Shown here: positions 46,989-58,503 of the stretch, piece after piece | How the letters are laid out: each line of letters begins with the position of its first letter | Numbering within the stretch: the stretch's first letter is position 1 | Assembly: GCA_011799875.1 (NCBI GenBank) | Contig: CM022297.1 | Location: 516,059,207 to 516,123,206 of the forward strand | Direction: 5' to 3' | Length of the DNA: 64,000 nucleotides | From: Thinopyrum elongatum | Lineage: Eukaryota; Streptophyta; Magnoliopsida; Poales; Poaceae | Translations under genes and position numbers: made by a program | Notes under the pieces: generated by a model | Databases searched by the model: none | Told to the model about the DNA's origin: nothing | Seen by the model: only the letters and a program-made list of their open reading frames with translations

Positions 46989-48465
46989 TTACAGCTTGTA
47001 ATGGTATTCTCCTTTGGGATCTATGACCTGGTCGAGCAAAAATCCCGCTATTTCCTCTTGAATTGCTCGTACGCGATCCTTTGGTAGGAGCTTATCCCGC
47101 ATCTCCATCATCTTTATTAAAGAAGGAGATCGATATGAATATATTAGTTATGTGTATATATATTAGATCATGAAAAAAAGATTTGTGAATTGTGTTCTGG
47201 CAAACGTACCCAAAGTGCTCTACCAGATGTGCTCCTTTCGGACGTCATCATGCGAATGTTCTCGCAAACGTAGTACGCACATAAATTATTCCCCGGCGCC
47301 TGCCTCATGGCCTTTACGAGAATAGAATTCAATCAGATAATAATTAATCAAGCATGATAATGGTATTGATGAAAGTAGAATTAAAGAGATGCGCAGACGT
47401 AGCTAGTAGTACTTAATTACCTTGGGTCGCACCCATTTCAGCTGTTGTTTTCATTCGCCTTTAACCTCTTTGATGAATAAAGGAGTTATTAATTAGTTGA
47501 TATCAAAAAATGAGCTAAAGAGGCCGACATAGTGCGATAATGATTGAAATTACCTGTCGACCATCCCCCTCACGATTGCGTATTCATTACTATCTTTATA
47601 TAGTGAGTCCAGTACTTAAACTTTTCCCTCATCAACTTCAATGATTAACAAGATCCAGTGGAAACTGCATGCGCACACATTTGTATAATTAAGCGGGCAT
47701 GTGCATAACTCATCAACTACACTTATTAATATCTAGTAAGCAAAAACAGAATTTGTAGTACAAGATATAGTAAAACTCACCCGAAGTTGTAAGGAAGTAG
47801 TATTTCTGGTTGGGTATTTAGTTGCTTCAAGAACTCTAGCAAGCTTCTCTCTGTGTCTCTTCTCGATCATTCTTGTGACCATGTCTCTTGATTAATGGTA
47901 TTTGGGTCAATGAACCCAATGCCATAGCGTCCAGCTCTTTTCATTTCATACATCTTCATTCTGCATAATACCACAGAAAAGAATATAGTGAGGATAATTA
48001 CAGGTAATGAACAAGCACTACAGCTAGCTAGAGACTTAAATTACAGAAAGAAATCACTTACAGACAATAGCAACTGACGATAGATTTGTCGAGTGCATCT
48101 TGATTGAATAACTGAAACATTTCTTTAAACTCAACCCACAAATCTTTTTCATGGAAGTAATGCTCTGCCTTGACTTTCACCATGAGGGACTCTCGATTGG
48201 TCTTTACTTCTCTCAGGTACCATTCATGCAATTCATACATTCTCATTGATAAAAGCGGGATCTCCTCAGGCTTGACCAAAGGTTGGCCGCGGACATATTT
48301 CCATTGTAGTTCCTCCTTTGTAAACCCGGGGAGTTCCTTGATGCCTAGGAGTTGTTCAACTGTGATACCGACCTCTTCAGCCTGCCTTCTATGATCGTCG
48401 GTTATTACCAGCTGATCGGCGGTACTCACATGTGTTTGTACAATGAGCGGGGGGATCGATTGCAT
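46989..48465 (-). pseudogene. Ulp1-like cysteine protease (C48) module of the CACTA
   Basis: Frame pieces separated by intron-like DNA read, from 48465 downward, an N-terminal part ending FNQDALDKSIVSCYCL, then RAGRYGIGFIDPNTIN (near 47900), then FHWILLIIEVDEG (near 47660), NNLCAYYVCE (near 47280) and DKLLPKDRVRAIQEEIAGF (near 47060), ending at 46989. This is the layout of the SUMO-protease-like domains carried by many plant CACTA elements. The catalytic His (47658-47660), Asp (47607-47609), Gln (near 47300) and Cys (47279-47281) are all visible. An in-frame TAA (47616-47618) sits three codons before the Asp, so this copy is inactive. It is probably the C-terminal part of the gene starting upstream at about 51460. 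Confidence 0.75.
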
Positions 48466-48496
48466 TGCCTGTTCTCCCAGCTGGGGAACAGTTTTC

Positions 48497-49564
48497 CTAC
48501 TTTTTTTGCCAACTGCTTAGCTCGAGCTCGAGCTCGACTCCTTCTTTTTTTTGTGCATTACATAACTTCCTAATAGAGCGCTCATAGTCTGAGTCCCTAT
48601 GCTTGACAGCTGGTTGAGCATTATCAATAAAGTGTTGTATGACATGCTTAGGTACTTTCTCCTTTGGCGACGGGGGCGGTTTTGGTCCAAAATGGGCCTT
48701 CACTTGGGCAGCCACTTCGGCGTTGTTTTCCTCCTCAGTCAGGTGGTAAGGCAACTTCGGAAGAGGCTTGAGCCTTGGACCATATTTGTATTTCTTGCCT
48801 CCTTTTGTACCGCTAGCCGCCGTAGCTACGGCGCCTCTCTTCCGTTGTTGCTGAGGCGGCGGAGCCCGCTGAGGCGGCGGAGACGGCTGATGCGGTGCCT
48901 GACTTGGAGGAGGAGTCGGCTAACGCGGTGCTGGACTTGGAGGAGGAGGAGTTGGCTGACGCGGTGCCAGACTTGGAGGAGGAGGAGTGGGCTGACGCGG
49001 TGGCGGACTTGGAGGAGCAGGAGTCTGCTGACGCGGTGGCGGGCTTGGAGGAGTGGGAGTCTGCTGACGTGGTGGCGGACTTGGAGGAGGAGCCGGCTGA
49101 CGCGGTGTCGGTGGCCTTGGAAAGACGATGCAATCCTTTTTCCATAGAATGATACGATGTATGGCCTCTCCCAGTGTGCTCTCATCTTCACCTCCAGGAA
49201 TGTCAAGCTCTAGCTCGTAATATCCTGACATCACTTCATCAACCCCGACACGAGCATAGCCAGCTGGAATCGGATTGCAATGGAAGGTTGCTTCAGGGGG
49301 ATTTGTTAAAGCATAGCCATCCGCCACCTTCATGGATATGTTCTTCACTTTCATGTGTAGCTCACAAGCAGTCCTATGTTTGATATCATCCACAGGGTAT
49401 CTATCCAGCAGTGCATCATCGCCCGGGGCGGAAACCACGCTGCTTCTCAGCATGGATGGGCCGGTGCTATCCAATGCTGGATCTGCTTGCTGCTGCCGTT
49501 GAGATGCCCTTTCCTGGCTAAGTGAGTCAATCTTCTCCTGCTGCCGGATGAAAGCGCGTTCCAA
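48497..49564 (-). pseudogene. Pro-rich and conserved middle part of the CACTA TNPA-type protein
   Basis: The frame from 49564 has a Gln/Arg-rich coiled segment, a conserved region (LHMKVKNISMKVADGYAL, GYYELELDIPGGEDEST), then a Pro-rich tandem repeat (QPTPPPPS types) over about 48900-49130. A shift of frame leads into the piece at 48497-48754 (YHLTEEENNAEVAAQVKA...). A stop near 48497 separates it from the protease piece. The order and spacing suggest one long protein in the ancestor. Confidence 0.65.
48895..49110 (-). repeat. 33-36-bp tandem repeat encoding a Pro-rich tract
   Basis: Six units start GACTTGGAGGAGGAG(G/T) or close variants on the plus strand. On the minus strand they encode Pro/Arg/Gln repeats. 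The plus strand is also open and would encode an acidic Leu/Glu repeat. Confidence 0.9.
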
Positions 49565-49581
49565 CTCCGCGTGCTTTGATT

Positions 49582-50884
49582 CTACGATGCGAAGGCGGTC
49601 TGCTTCCTGCTTCCTCTGCTCCTCCTCCAGCTTCCTCTTCTCCTCCTCCTGCTGCCTCTTTCTCGCACGGCTTCTGTAAGTGTCGTTCCAATCCGCAAAC
49701 CCCTCAAACCACGGAACAACGCCTTTGCCTCGTGTTCTTCCCGGTGTTCAGGATTCTTCAGCGCGCGCGTAAGCTCGTCATTCTCTCTGTTGGGCGTGAA
49801 CACCCCCGTTCGAGCCTCTTCTGTTGCAACAAGTAAACTGTCGGTGGCTCTTTTAAGACATGCCCGCTCCAAAACTAGCCCTGTCTTTGGGTCCAACTTC
49901 CCCCCATGGGCATAAAACCAAGTCCTGCACCTGGGGGGGGGGCAGCTCAATGTCACTGGAGTGACCCCTGCAGCAATCATCTTTTGCTCAGCGATATCCC
50001 ACTTAGGCCGGGCCACCTCGTAGCCACCTGTCCCCAGACTATGGTGCCACTGCTTTTTCGCAGCATTAATCTTGTTTATTCTCGACCGTTCCTGAGCTAC
50101 TTCTGATTCCTTGAACTTGACGAAAGCGTCCCAGTGATCTTGTGCCTTCTCCAGTGTACCCTTGAATTCTGGAGTCTGCTTTCCTGCTTTGACGTATGCG
50201 GCCCATATATTTTTCTTGTGGTTGTTGAATGCTATCGCCATCATCTTAAGAGCACTGTTCTTGACTTTCTCCAGATCCGCATCTATCAATTGATCTGGTA
50301 GGGTGAAATGTGACATGAGCGATTCCCAAATCAGATCTTTTGCTCTTTGGTCGACAAAAGTAACATCTAGATCTCCCTTTGCTGGCTTTTTCCATTCTTG
50401 AACGGAGATCGGGATTTGGTCCCTGACAATAACTCCGCATTGACGAATGAACTTGTTCGCATTCTTCTTAGGTTCAAGTGGTTCGCCATTAGGTTTGATG
50501 GCATCGATGTTGTACTTTACGCTAGCCTTCAACTTTTTGGCCGGGCCTCGAACTGTCCTGCTGCTTGTAGAAGATTTGCTCGATCCGGAAGGCTAAAAGA
50601 AGAAATATCGATTCGTTAATATATATACAAATCAATTAAAACATGTGATGATCACCATATGCCTTATATAAATATACCTCGCCGGTCTTTGTTATTTGAA
50701 GAACAACATTTCCTTCGTCGTCATTGTTCTGGACTTCATCTATTCGTTCGTCTTCCTCAAATATCATACCCTCACCGGTATTGTTCAGATATTGCGAGCC
50801 GTCATCTTCTTCATTCTCATCTGGGCTCGGGAAGCGTATGATGTCGAACATAGTCTCTTCTCCTTCTCTGTCGGTATTGTCCAT
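49582..50884 (-). pseudogene. CACTA TNPA-type protein, Transposase_24-like region
   Basis: An acidic exon (50884 to about 50679) ends at a donor (GGCGAG then GTATAT). The next exon starts after a TTTTAG acceptor near 50592 and runs to 49582. It contains the segments KKNANKFIRQCGVIVRDQIP, KNIWAAYVKAGK, HHSLGTGGYEVARPKWD and GKLDPKTGLVL, the pattern of plant En/Spm proteins of the Transposase_24 type. A frameshift near 49745 changes frame; the other frame carries the expected sequence (GKGVVPWFEGFADWND). These proteins bind the element's subterminal repeats in En/Spm; here that role is inferred. Confidence 0.75.
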
Positions 50885-51172
50885 AGCTTTTATTTAACTA
50901 ATCCAGAAGAAAGATAAAACAATTTAGTATTCAAATTAGAATGCATGCATGCAATCAATAAGGAAAAACTGAATCATAGTAGATAATATATATACATCTC
51001 GAACAATCCAGATAATATGCATCATCGAATATAATGTCGAATACATCGTCTCGCATATTATTGAATAATATAATCTCGAATACATCGTCTCGAATATTAT
51101 CGAATATAATCTCGAATACATCTCGAGTATTATCACTAATACATCTCGAATATGATCATATATATAACATCA

Positions 51173-51460
51173 CTAGATAACATCACTCGCGGTGGACACC
51201 CAAAGAGAAGGAACGATCACGGGATCATAGCTCGGGTGAGATCCCTGAAGAACCTGCCAGGTATTGAAGAACCTGACGTCCAACGCAACCATGTAGCGAC
51301 GGACGTGCTCGTCCTCCTCCCTGACACGGTGACGTACCACCTCCGTGGGGGACGCCAGCCTCCGCACCGAATGTGGCCCACGCTCCCGGCACCAAAGAAG
51401 CTCCGGGTCGACTACGGGACCCGGGTTCCTCACCAAGATGTGCGCCCCTGAAGCTAGCAC
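51173..51460 (-). pseudogene. Conserved 5' exon of the CACTA second gene
   Basis: The 95-codon frame ends MVALDVRFFNTWQVLQGSHP..., a segment that recurs in Triticeae CACTA elements as far as I recall. Upstream the same frame extends towards 51560 through a stop. Its joining to the exon at 50884 is uncertain; the intervening 51000-51170 is AT-rich and repetitive (ATCTCGAATA-type). Confidence 0.45.
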
Positions 51461-51599
51461 CTCTCAGTGCCAGCCCGGCGGAGCCCAGTCCCGGACATGG
51501 TGCCTCTGAAGCAGGACGTCGTCACGAACGAGTCGACGACGAGGATGCGGGCCGGGCATCGTTGACGTCGAGAACAAATTCTATGCAAATTTAACATTT

Positions 51600-52050
51600 T
51601 TTAAATGCTTGATTGTGATTTTTGTAATTCTTTTTCACTTGATTTTGCAAATACATAACAAACTTTTGCAAATACAATATTAAAATATGTAACTTTTTTC
51701 TATGCAAATTTTTTCTATGCTTGGTCAAAATTTCTCAAATGTTTTTTATACATTGTATACATACATATACTACATTGCATCAAATGTCAAAATTCCTCAA
51801 CTTTTTTCTATACATTGTATACATACATATATATATATACTAATTTTCATTGGATCAAAATGTCAAAATGCCTCAAAATTTCTATACATACATTATACTA
51901 ATTAATTCCTCAAATGCCAAAATTCCTCAACTTTTTTCTATACATCTAATCATCTAGAAAAAAAATGTCAAAATTCTTCTGAAAAATGTCAAAATTGCTA
52001 TACATATATACTAAAACATACAAAAATACATATAAATCATCTAACTTAAG
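51600..52050. other. AT-rich spacer with short repeats
   Basis: Repeated pieces such as CAAAATTCCTCAACTTTTTTC and ATACATTGTATACATACATA. No gene seen. Confidence 0.7.
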
Positions 52051-52054
52051 AAAT

Positions 52055-52096
52055 TGTGTGTGTGTGTGTGTGTGTTCATGCATGTGTGTGTGTGGG
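52055..52096. repeat. (TG)n microsatellite, interrupted
   Basis: TGTGTGTG runs at about 52055-52075 and 52084-52095, separated by CATGCA. Confidence 0.95.
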
Positions 52097-52429
52097 CTCG
52101 GGGAGGGGCGGCCATGGCGGCAGGAGGCGAGGGAGAGGGGGGAGAGTTCACAGTGGGGCGACGGCGACGGCGAGGCGAGGCGAGTCAGGGGCAGCGACGG
52201 CGTCGGGGCAGGCGGCGCGGCGAGGAGCTCGGGGAGGAGCGGGCGCGGGCGGCGTCGGGGCTCGAGGAGGAGGGTGCGTCCGGCGTCGGGGATCGGCACG
52301 AGGAGGCGCGGACGGCCGGCGTCGGGGGAGGCGAGACGGCGTCGGGGCAGGCGCGTACGGCGGCAGCCTGGCGGCGCGGCGATCTCCTCTGTAGTGGTCG
52401 AAGAAGCAGAGAAACTGAAAAAATTTCAA

Positions 52430-52700
52430 GTGTTGTATATATATGCGCAAGCCTTTAGTCCTGGTTGGAGCCACTAACCGGGACTAAAGGTGAATTTCAC
52501 CAGCCGAAGCGGCGGGAAGTGCAGGCCTTTATTCCCGGTTGGTGACTCCAACCGCAACTAAAGGGGGGGGTCTTTAGTCGCGGTTGGAGCCACCAAACCG
52601 GGACTAAAAACCTGTTCCTGGCACGGCGCACTGCGGTGGATGTTTAGTCCCACCTCGCCCAACGAAGGGCGTCCGCACCAGCTTATAAGCCCCGCCGCGG
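52430..52700. promoter_or_regulatory. Internal CACTA-type repeats flanked by opposing TATA boxes
   Basis: Six CTTTAGTCCCGGTTGG-type motifs in both orientations (52455-52610) lie mid-element. On the minus side a TATA box (CATATATATACAAC, 52431-52446) precedes the 5' region of the TNPA-type gene. On the plus side GCTTATAAGCC (52680-52690) lies in the opposite direction. It resembles a bidirectional promoter carrying transposase-binding motifs. Confidence 0.55.
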
Positions 52701-53827
52701 CATCTGCCTCGAGCTCCTCTCTAAGCAGGCCTTTGTGGGCATATTGAACCTGTGCTGCCTTGTTGGGCCTACTGGGCCTTGCAGGCCTGAATCCTGGCCC
52801 AACTAGAGGTTGGGTTTCTAGTCATATGCAGGCCGTGACGGTCCAGTAGGTGGGCTTTTTTTTATTTGCTTTTCAGTTTTTTTCTGCTTTATTTATTCTC
52901 TTTTGTTTCTGAGTTATTTTTTGCTTTATTTAGAGTTTCTGAGTGAATCTTTTTGCGTTAGCTATAAAATATAAATAAACTTTCTGTTAGTGCTAGTAAT
53001 TTTCAAATTTGAATTATTTGAAATTTGTGTGAATCACTAGTTTGTGAATAACTTTACTTTAAAAATAGATTTTTTAGTGATTCTTTTTTCTGTTGTTTAA
53101 TATTAGTGTGTTTTATCATTATATTCAATTTGGTAATTCTTAGGTTATTTAAAAAAATAAATGCCTTTGTAACAGATGAGTTTTCGTCCGAAACCCTGAT
53201 ACTTCGAAAGAGATTGTCCATTTTGTACATGAAGTGCATCCAATTTTTGTCGTAACCCTATCAACTTTTTCGCACATGCTATATGGGTGAAATGATGATA
53301 CCATGCCAACTTTCAACCTTTTCAGAGTTCATTTGTAGTGCTTTTCAATTTCAGGGTCGTTTAGTTCAAAAAAACAGTAAATGCATGAAAAATAGCAAAT
53401 TAAGTCAGAAATGGTTGAAAATTGATGACGTGATTTGAATGGTGCATACTGAACGCACAAAAAGTCTGGAATTGAAATAAGTTTATAAAAATGGCTAGTC
53501 TTATAGACCAGTGTAGGTGAGATGGAGCAGAGCAAAAGAGTGACACATGCACTGGTGGGGGTCGCCGTGAGAAGTCCAGCGGACTCGAGGGAGCGCCGGT
53601 TCACCTCGAGGGTGGCTCCCAGCCCAGAGAGAAATTAATCACACGGGAGGAGTTATCACGTCAATAGTCAAGGCTCGAGAGATGCAGAATGGTGCATATT
53701 GAACGCACAAAACACATAAGTACCATAACTATTACAAAGATTCCCTCCGGTTTGTCTGAACTAGGACTTTCCAGATATATAAGTCCGGAAACTCACTAGA
53801 GAAGAAAGTGATGACAGTGAAGCCCGG
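52701..53827. other. AT-rich intergenic part of the CACTA
   Basis: No supported gene. T-rich stretches at 52855-53150. ATGGTGCATA(T/C)TGAACGCACAAAA is repeated at 53440-53463 and 53690-53713, a short direct repeat of about 24 bp. Confidence 0.6.
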
Positions 53828-56800
53828 TCACATCCCAGAGTGGGATCTTTGGGTATAAAACTTTTTCTTCGCGTGTGTCCCTTTGCGCCGTAACCATGGA
53901 CAATCTTCATCATTTAACTGGATGCTCGGGTCAATATTCACTGTGAAGGGAGCAATTTCATGAAACTTTTCACAATCTTCTGGCATGTCTGTCTTGTCCT
54001 CCACTCCCACGATGTTTATTTTCCCTGAAAGAACTATGTGGCGCTTTGGCTCATCGTATGATGTATTCGCTTCCTTATCTTTTCTTTTTCTCGGCTTGGT
54101 AGACATGTCCTTCACATAGAAAACCTGCGCCACAACATTGGCTAGGACGAATGGTTCGTCTGCGTACGCAAGATTGTGAGATCCATTGTTGTCATTCCGT
54201 ACTGCGGGTCTTCCTTTACCCCGCCTCGTGTCAGATTGACCCATTTGCACCGAAACAAAAGGACCTTCGAACCACGTCCATAATCAAGTTCCCATATCTG
54301 CTCTATGTAACCATAATATGTGTCCTTTGGCCTATTGGTGTTTGCTGCCTCAAAACGGACACCACTGTTTTGGTTGGTGCTCTTTTTATCTTGGGCGATC
54401 GTGTAAAATGTATTCCCATTTATCTCGTATCCTTTGAAAGTCAATATATTCGAAGATGGTAACTGGGACAGCAAGTACATATTATCTTCAACAGCGTCGT
54501 CATGCATGAGACGTGTCTGCAACCAACCGGCGAAAGTCCCCGTTTGTTCACGTGTAATCCAGTCGTCAGACTGCTCCGGGTGTTTGGAGCGTAGAATATT
54601 CTTGTGTTCCTCGATATACGGAGCCACCAAGGAGGAATTTTGTAGAACTGTGTAGTGTGCTTTCCCCCAAGAATGCCCGTCCATACATATTATTGCTTTC
54701 GGTCATTGCGTGTCTTTTCCACCCAGTCTGCCCTCATGTCGCGATTCAGGAACACCAATCGGCTTAAGGTCAGGAATAAAGTCAACACAAAATTCAATGA
54801 CCTCCTCATTTTCATGGCCCTTGAAGATGCTTCATTCTGGCCTAGCATGGTTATGAACATATTTTTTTAAGACTCCCATGAACCTCTCAAAGGAGAACAT
54901 ATTGTGTAGAAATACATGACCCAGAATGGTAATCTCTTCGACTAGGTGAACTAGGACGTGCATGATGACATTGAAGAAGGATGGTGGGAACACCAACTCG
55001 AAACTGACAAGGCATTGCACCAAATCATTCCCTAACCTTGGTATGATTTCTGGATCGATTACATTCTGAGAGATTGCATTGAGGAATGCACATAGCTTCA
55101 CAATGGCTAATCGAACGTTTTCCGGCAGAAGCCCCTTCAATGCAACCGGAAGCAGTTGTGTCATAATCACGTAGCAGTCATGAGACTTTAGGTTCTGAAA
55201 CATTTTCTTTGCCATATTTATTATTCCCTTTATATTCGACGATAAGCCAGACGGGACCTCCATACTGAGTAGGCATTCAAAGAAGATTTCCTTCTCTTCT
55301 TTGGTAAGAGCGTAGCTGGCACGACCCTGATGTATGTCGTCTTTTTCGTGCATACGTTGCTGGTCCTCCCGTGCCTCCAGTGTATCTTTTGTCTTCCCAT
55401 ACACGCCCAAGAAGCCTAGCAGGTTCACGCAAAGATTCTTAGTCACGTGCATCACGTCGATTGCAGAGCGGACCTCTAGGTCTTTCCAATAGTGTAGGTC
55501 CCAAAATATAGATTTCTCCTTCCACATGGGTGCGCGTCCGTCAGCGTCATTCGGAACAGATTGTCCGCCAGGACCCTTTGCAAAGACTACTTTTAAATCC
55601 TTGACCATATCAAGTACATCACCACTAGTACGGTGGCGAGGCTTCTTCCGGTGATCTTCCTCACCTTTGAAATGCTTGCCTTTCTTTCTTACTGGATGCC
55701 TGCTCGGAAGAAATCGATGATGTCCCAGGTACACATTCTTCTTATATTTATCCAAATATATACTGTCGGTATCATCTAAACAGTGCGTGCATGCGCGGTA
55801 TCCCTTGTTTGTCTGTCCTGAAAGGTTACTGAGAGCAGGCCAATCATTGATTGTCACAAACAGCAACGCATGTAGGTCAAATTTCGCATGTGTGTGCTCA
55901 TCCCACGCACGTACACATTTTTCATTCCACAGCTGTAAGAGTTCTTCAACTAATGGCCTTAGGTACACATCAATGTCGTTGCCGGGTTGCTTAGGGCCTT
56001 GGATGATCACTGGCATCATAATGAACTTCCGCTTCATGCACAACCAAGGAGGAAGGTTATACATACATAGAGTCACAGGCCAGGTGATATGATTGCTGCT
56101 CTGCTCACCAAAAGGATTAATGCCATCTGCACTTAGACCAAATTATACGTTCCTTGCATCATCTACAAAGTCCCCCCACTTTCTCTCGATTTTTCTCCAC
56201 TGCGACCCGTCAGCGGGTACTCTCAACTTCCCGTCTTTTTTACGGTCTTCTCTGTGCCATCGCATCAACTTGGCATGCTCTTTGTTTTGGAACAAACGTT
56301 TCAACCATGGTATTATAGGAGCATACCACATCACCTTGGCAGGAATCTTTTTCCTGGGGCGCTCGCCCTCTACATCACTAGGGTCATCGCGGCTGATCTT
56401 ATAGTGCAATGCACCGCATACCGGGCATGCATCCAAATCCTCGTACTCACCGCGGTAGAGGATGCGGTCATTAGGGCATGCAAGTATCTTCTGCACCTCT
56501 AATCCTAGAGGGCAGACAACCTTCTTTGCTTCGTATGTACTGTCGGGAAATTCGTTGTCCTTTGGAAGCATCTTCTTTAACATTATCAGCAACTTTTCAA
56601 ATCCCTTGTCAGATACACCATTCTCTGCCTTCTATTACAGCAATTCTAGTGTGGTGCCCAGCTTTTTCTTGCCATCTTCGCAATTTGGGTACAACAATTT
56701 CTTCTGATCCTCTAACATGCGCTGCAACTTCAGCCTCTCCTTTTCACTTGCGCAGTTTCTCTTTGCATTGGCAATGGCCCGACCAAGATCATCAGCGGGC

Positions 56801-57183
56801 TCATCTGATGCCTCTTCTTCAGCTTCTTCCCGCATTGCCGGCTCAGCTTCTTCCCCCATTGTTGTTGTACCATCGTATTCAGGGAACCCATGGCCAGGAT
56901 AGCTGTCGTCATCCTCTTCTTCTTCATTCTCTTCCATTAGGACCACTCTTTCTCCGTGCTTGGTCCAACAGTTATAGCCGGCCATGAAACTGGACTCAAA
57001 CAGGTGGACGTGAATGGTTCTTGCGTTTGAGTAATTTCGATCATTCTTTCAGTTAGCACATGGACAACACATAAAACCATCCGTCCGCTTGTTTGCCTCA
57101 GCCGCAAGCAGAAAAGTATGCACGCCATTAATGAACTGGGGAGAGCATCGGTCATCGTACATCCATTGCCGGCTCATCTTCAT
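53828..57183 (-). pseudogene. TNP2-type CACTA transposase
   Basis: From an ATG at 57183 (MKMSRQWMYDD) the parts are, in order, a Transpos_assoc-type N-terminal domain with CCPC, an acidic linker, a domain with CPVCGALHYK, the long core at 54832-56076 (LPPWLCMKRKFIMMPVIIQG, IDVMHVTKNLCVN, SHDCYVIMTQLLPVALKG, a Transposase_21/DUF4218 arrangement), and a C-terminal DUF4216-like part (FRCKWVNLTRGGVKEDPQYG). This is the transposase that excises CACTA elements. In-frame stops occur at 57049-57051, 56635-56637, 56143-56145 and 54832-54834, and a frameshift near 54170. No product is likely. Confidence 0.92.
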
Positions 57184-57268
57184 TACACAACACCGAAAAG
57201 ACCAAATTAATACAAGTTCATCATAAAGTTCATACACACTTATTCTCATAAAACAACATACAAACTCT

Positions 57269-57704
57269 CTAGTTAAAGCATTTAAATGCAACAACAAATA
57301 CGATCAAGATCGCAACTAAGGTAACAATTGATCCAATAACATAATGATACCAAGCCTCACTATCAATGGCATACTTTCTAATCTTCAAGCGCATTGCATC
57401 CATCTTGATCATGTGATCATCGACAACATCGGTAACATGCAACTCCAATTCCATCTTCTCCTCCTCAATTCTTTTCAATTTTTTCTTCAAGTAATTGTTT
57501 TCTTTTTCAACTAAATTTAACCTCTCGACAAGTGGGTCGGTTGGAATTTCCGGTTCACATACCTCCTAGATAAAAATATCTATGTCAACTTGATGGGCAT
57601 AATTTGTCATAAACACGAAATGCAACAAATAGTTATAAAAGAGAATATACCACATCCGAATCATAAACCGGACGAGGGCCGACGGGGACGGATATCAAAA
57701 CCAT
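57269..57704 (-). CDS. Small coiled-coil, single-pass membrane protein gene of the CACTA
   Basis: Two exons fit well: 57651-57704 (ATG at 57704, MVLISVPVGPRPV) and 57269-57565, joined by an intron with GTATAT and TTTATCTAG borders, giving 116 residues with no interruption. Residues about 30-65 form a charged helix with heptads (ERLNLVEKENNYLKKKLKRI). Residues about 90-112 are a clear membrane segment (VIGSIVTLVAILIVFVVAF). There is no signal peptide. It lies directly upstream of the transposase and downstream of the element's promoter. The exon borders are inferred by eye. It is intact while its neighbours are broken. I know of no assigned function. Confidence 0.6.
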
Positions 57705-57719
57705 GCCACTATGTATAAC

Positions 57720-58192
57720 AAACAACGTACGGGTAAGAAAATTATACAAGTAACTATCTAAATCATACAAACATGATCTTTTTATAAAAAAGGATAAGAA
57801 TAAGAGGCTCACCAAGATGGTGCCGGCGACGGGATGGTGCGGGCGATCGACGGTGGTTAGGACGGGGACCAGAATGCACTAAGTAAACCACACCTACATA
57901 TGCAAACTAAGAAGTTAATTTGAGCTCAAATTGCATATAATCAAATAAACTACCACATATAAATACTCCCAAACTAAAACCCACAAATCGCTATACTTAT
58001 AGAGCATTGCAAGAGCTAATCTAGCAATGAGAGATGAAAGGACAAAGTTACTAATCTTTGTGAACATTTGGATGGATGGGATGCCTTCAAATCTTGATAA
58101 ATTTTGGCAAAAATGGAGGATGAGCTCGAGCAAGAGGGGAAGAACAGAGGAGAGGAAAGGGGAAGAACAGAGAGCTCGTGGGCTGGACAAAG
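57720..58192 (-). other. Leader region of the CACTA transcription unit
   Basis: It lies between the TATA box and the small membrane-protein gene. A 91-codon frame (57915-58190) shows no domain and is probably leader plus intron. Confidence 0.4.
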
Positions 58193-58204
58193 GGTTTATA
58201 TAGG
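58193..58204 (-). promoter_or_regulatory. TATA box of the CACTA 5' promoter
   Basis: Minus strand TCCTATATAAACC, about 300 bp inside the right end and ahead of all minus-strand genes. Confidence 0.6.
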
Positions 58205-58500
58205 AGCATCTTTAGTCCCGGTTCGTGACACAAACCGGGACTAAAGGTTAGCCTCTAGTCTCGGTTTGTGTCATGAACCGGGACTAAAGGTGCTAGTGGG
58301 GTCCCAGCCTGACACCAGCCTGCCATCACTCCTTTAGTCCCGGTTCGTGTCACGAACGGGTACTAGAGTTTCAACATGAACCGGGACTAATGATTCCCGC
58401 CCCCCTAGCCGTTGGAACCGGCACTAATGGTCACATTAGTACCGGTCCGTTTACAAACCGGGACTAATGTGGCTCACGTAAAGTAGTTTTTCTACTAGTG
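58205..58500. repeat. Right terminal and subterminal repeats of the CACTA
   Basis: At least six CTTTAGTCCCGGTTCGTG-type motifs in alternating orientation, ending with the terminal CTACTAGTG. Confidence 0.9.
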
Positions 58501-58503
58501 TAC

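Larger units (their letters stand above)
46540..58500 (-). mobile_element. Element G: complete CACTA (En/Spm-type) transposon, TSD TAC
   Basis: The ends are CACTACTGCAG at 46540 and, on minus, CACTAGTAGAA at 58500, flanked by the 3-bp duplication TAC (46537-46539 and 58501-58503). Subterminal regions hold many CTTTAGTCCCGGTT-type motifs in both orientations. All genes lie on the minus strand: a small membrane-protein gene, TNP2-type transposase, then a TNPA-type protein and a Ulp1-like protease module. The length of 11.96 kb fits autonomous Triticeae CACTA elements. Several nonsense and frameshift changes make this copy non-autonomous. Confidence 0.95.

Noticed and set aside
49576..49836. Plus-strand Ser/Pro-rich ORF
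   Set aside because: Antisense shadow of the CACTA TNPA-type gene.
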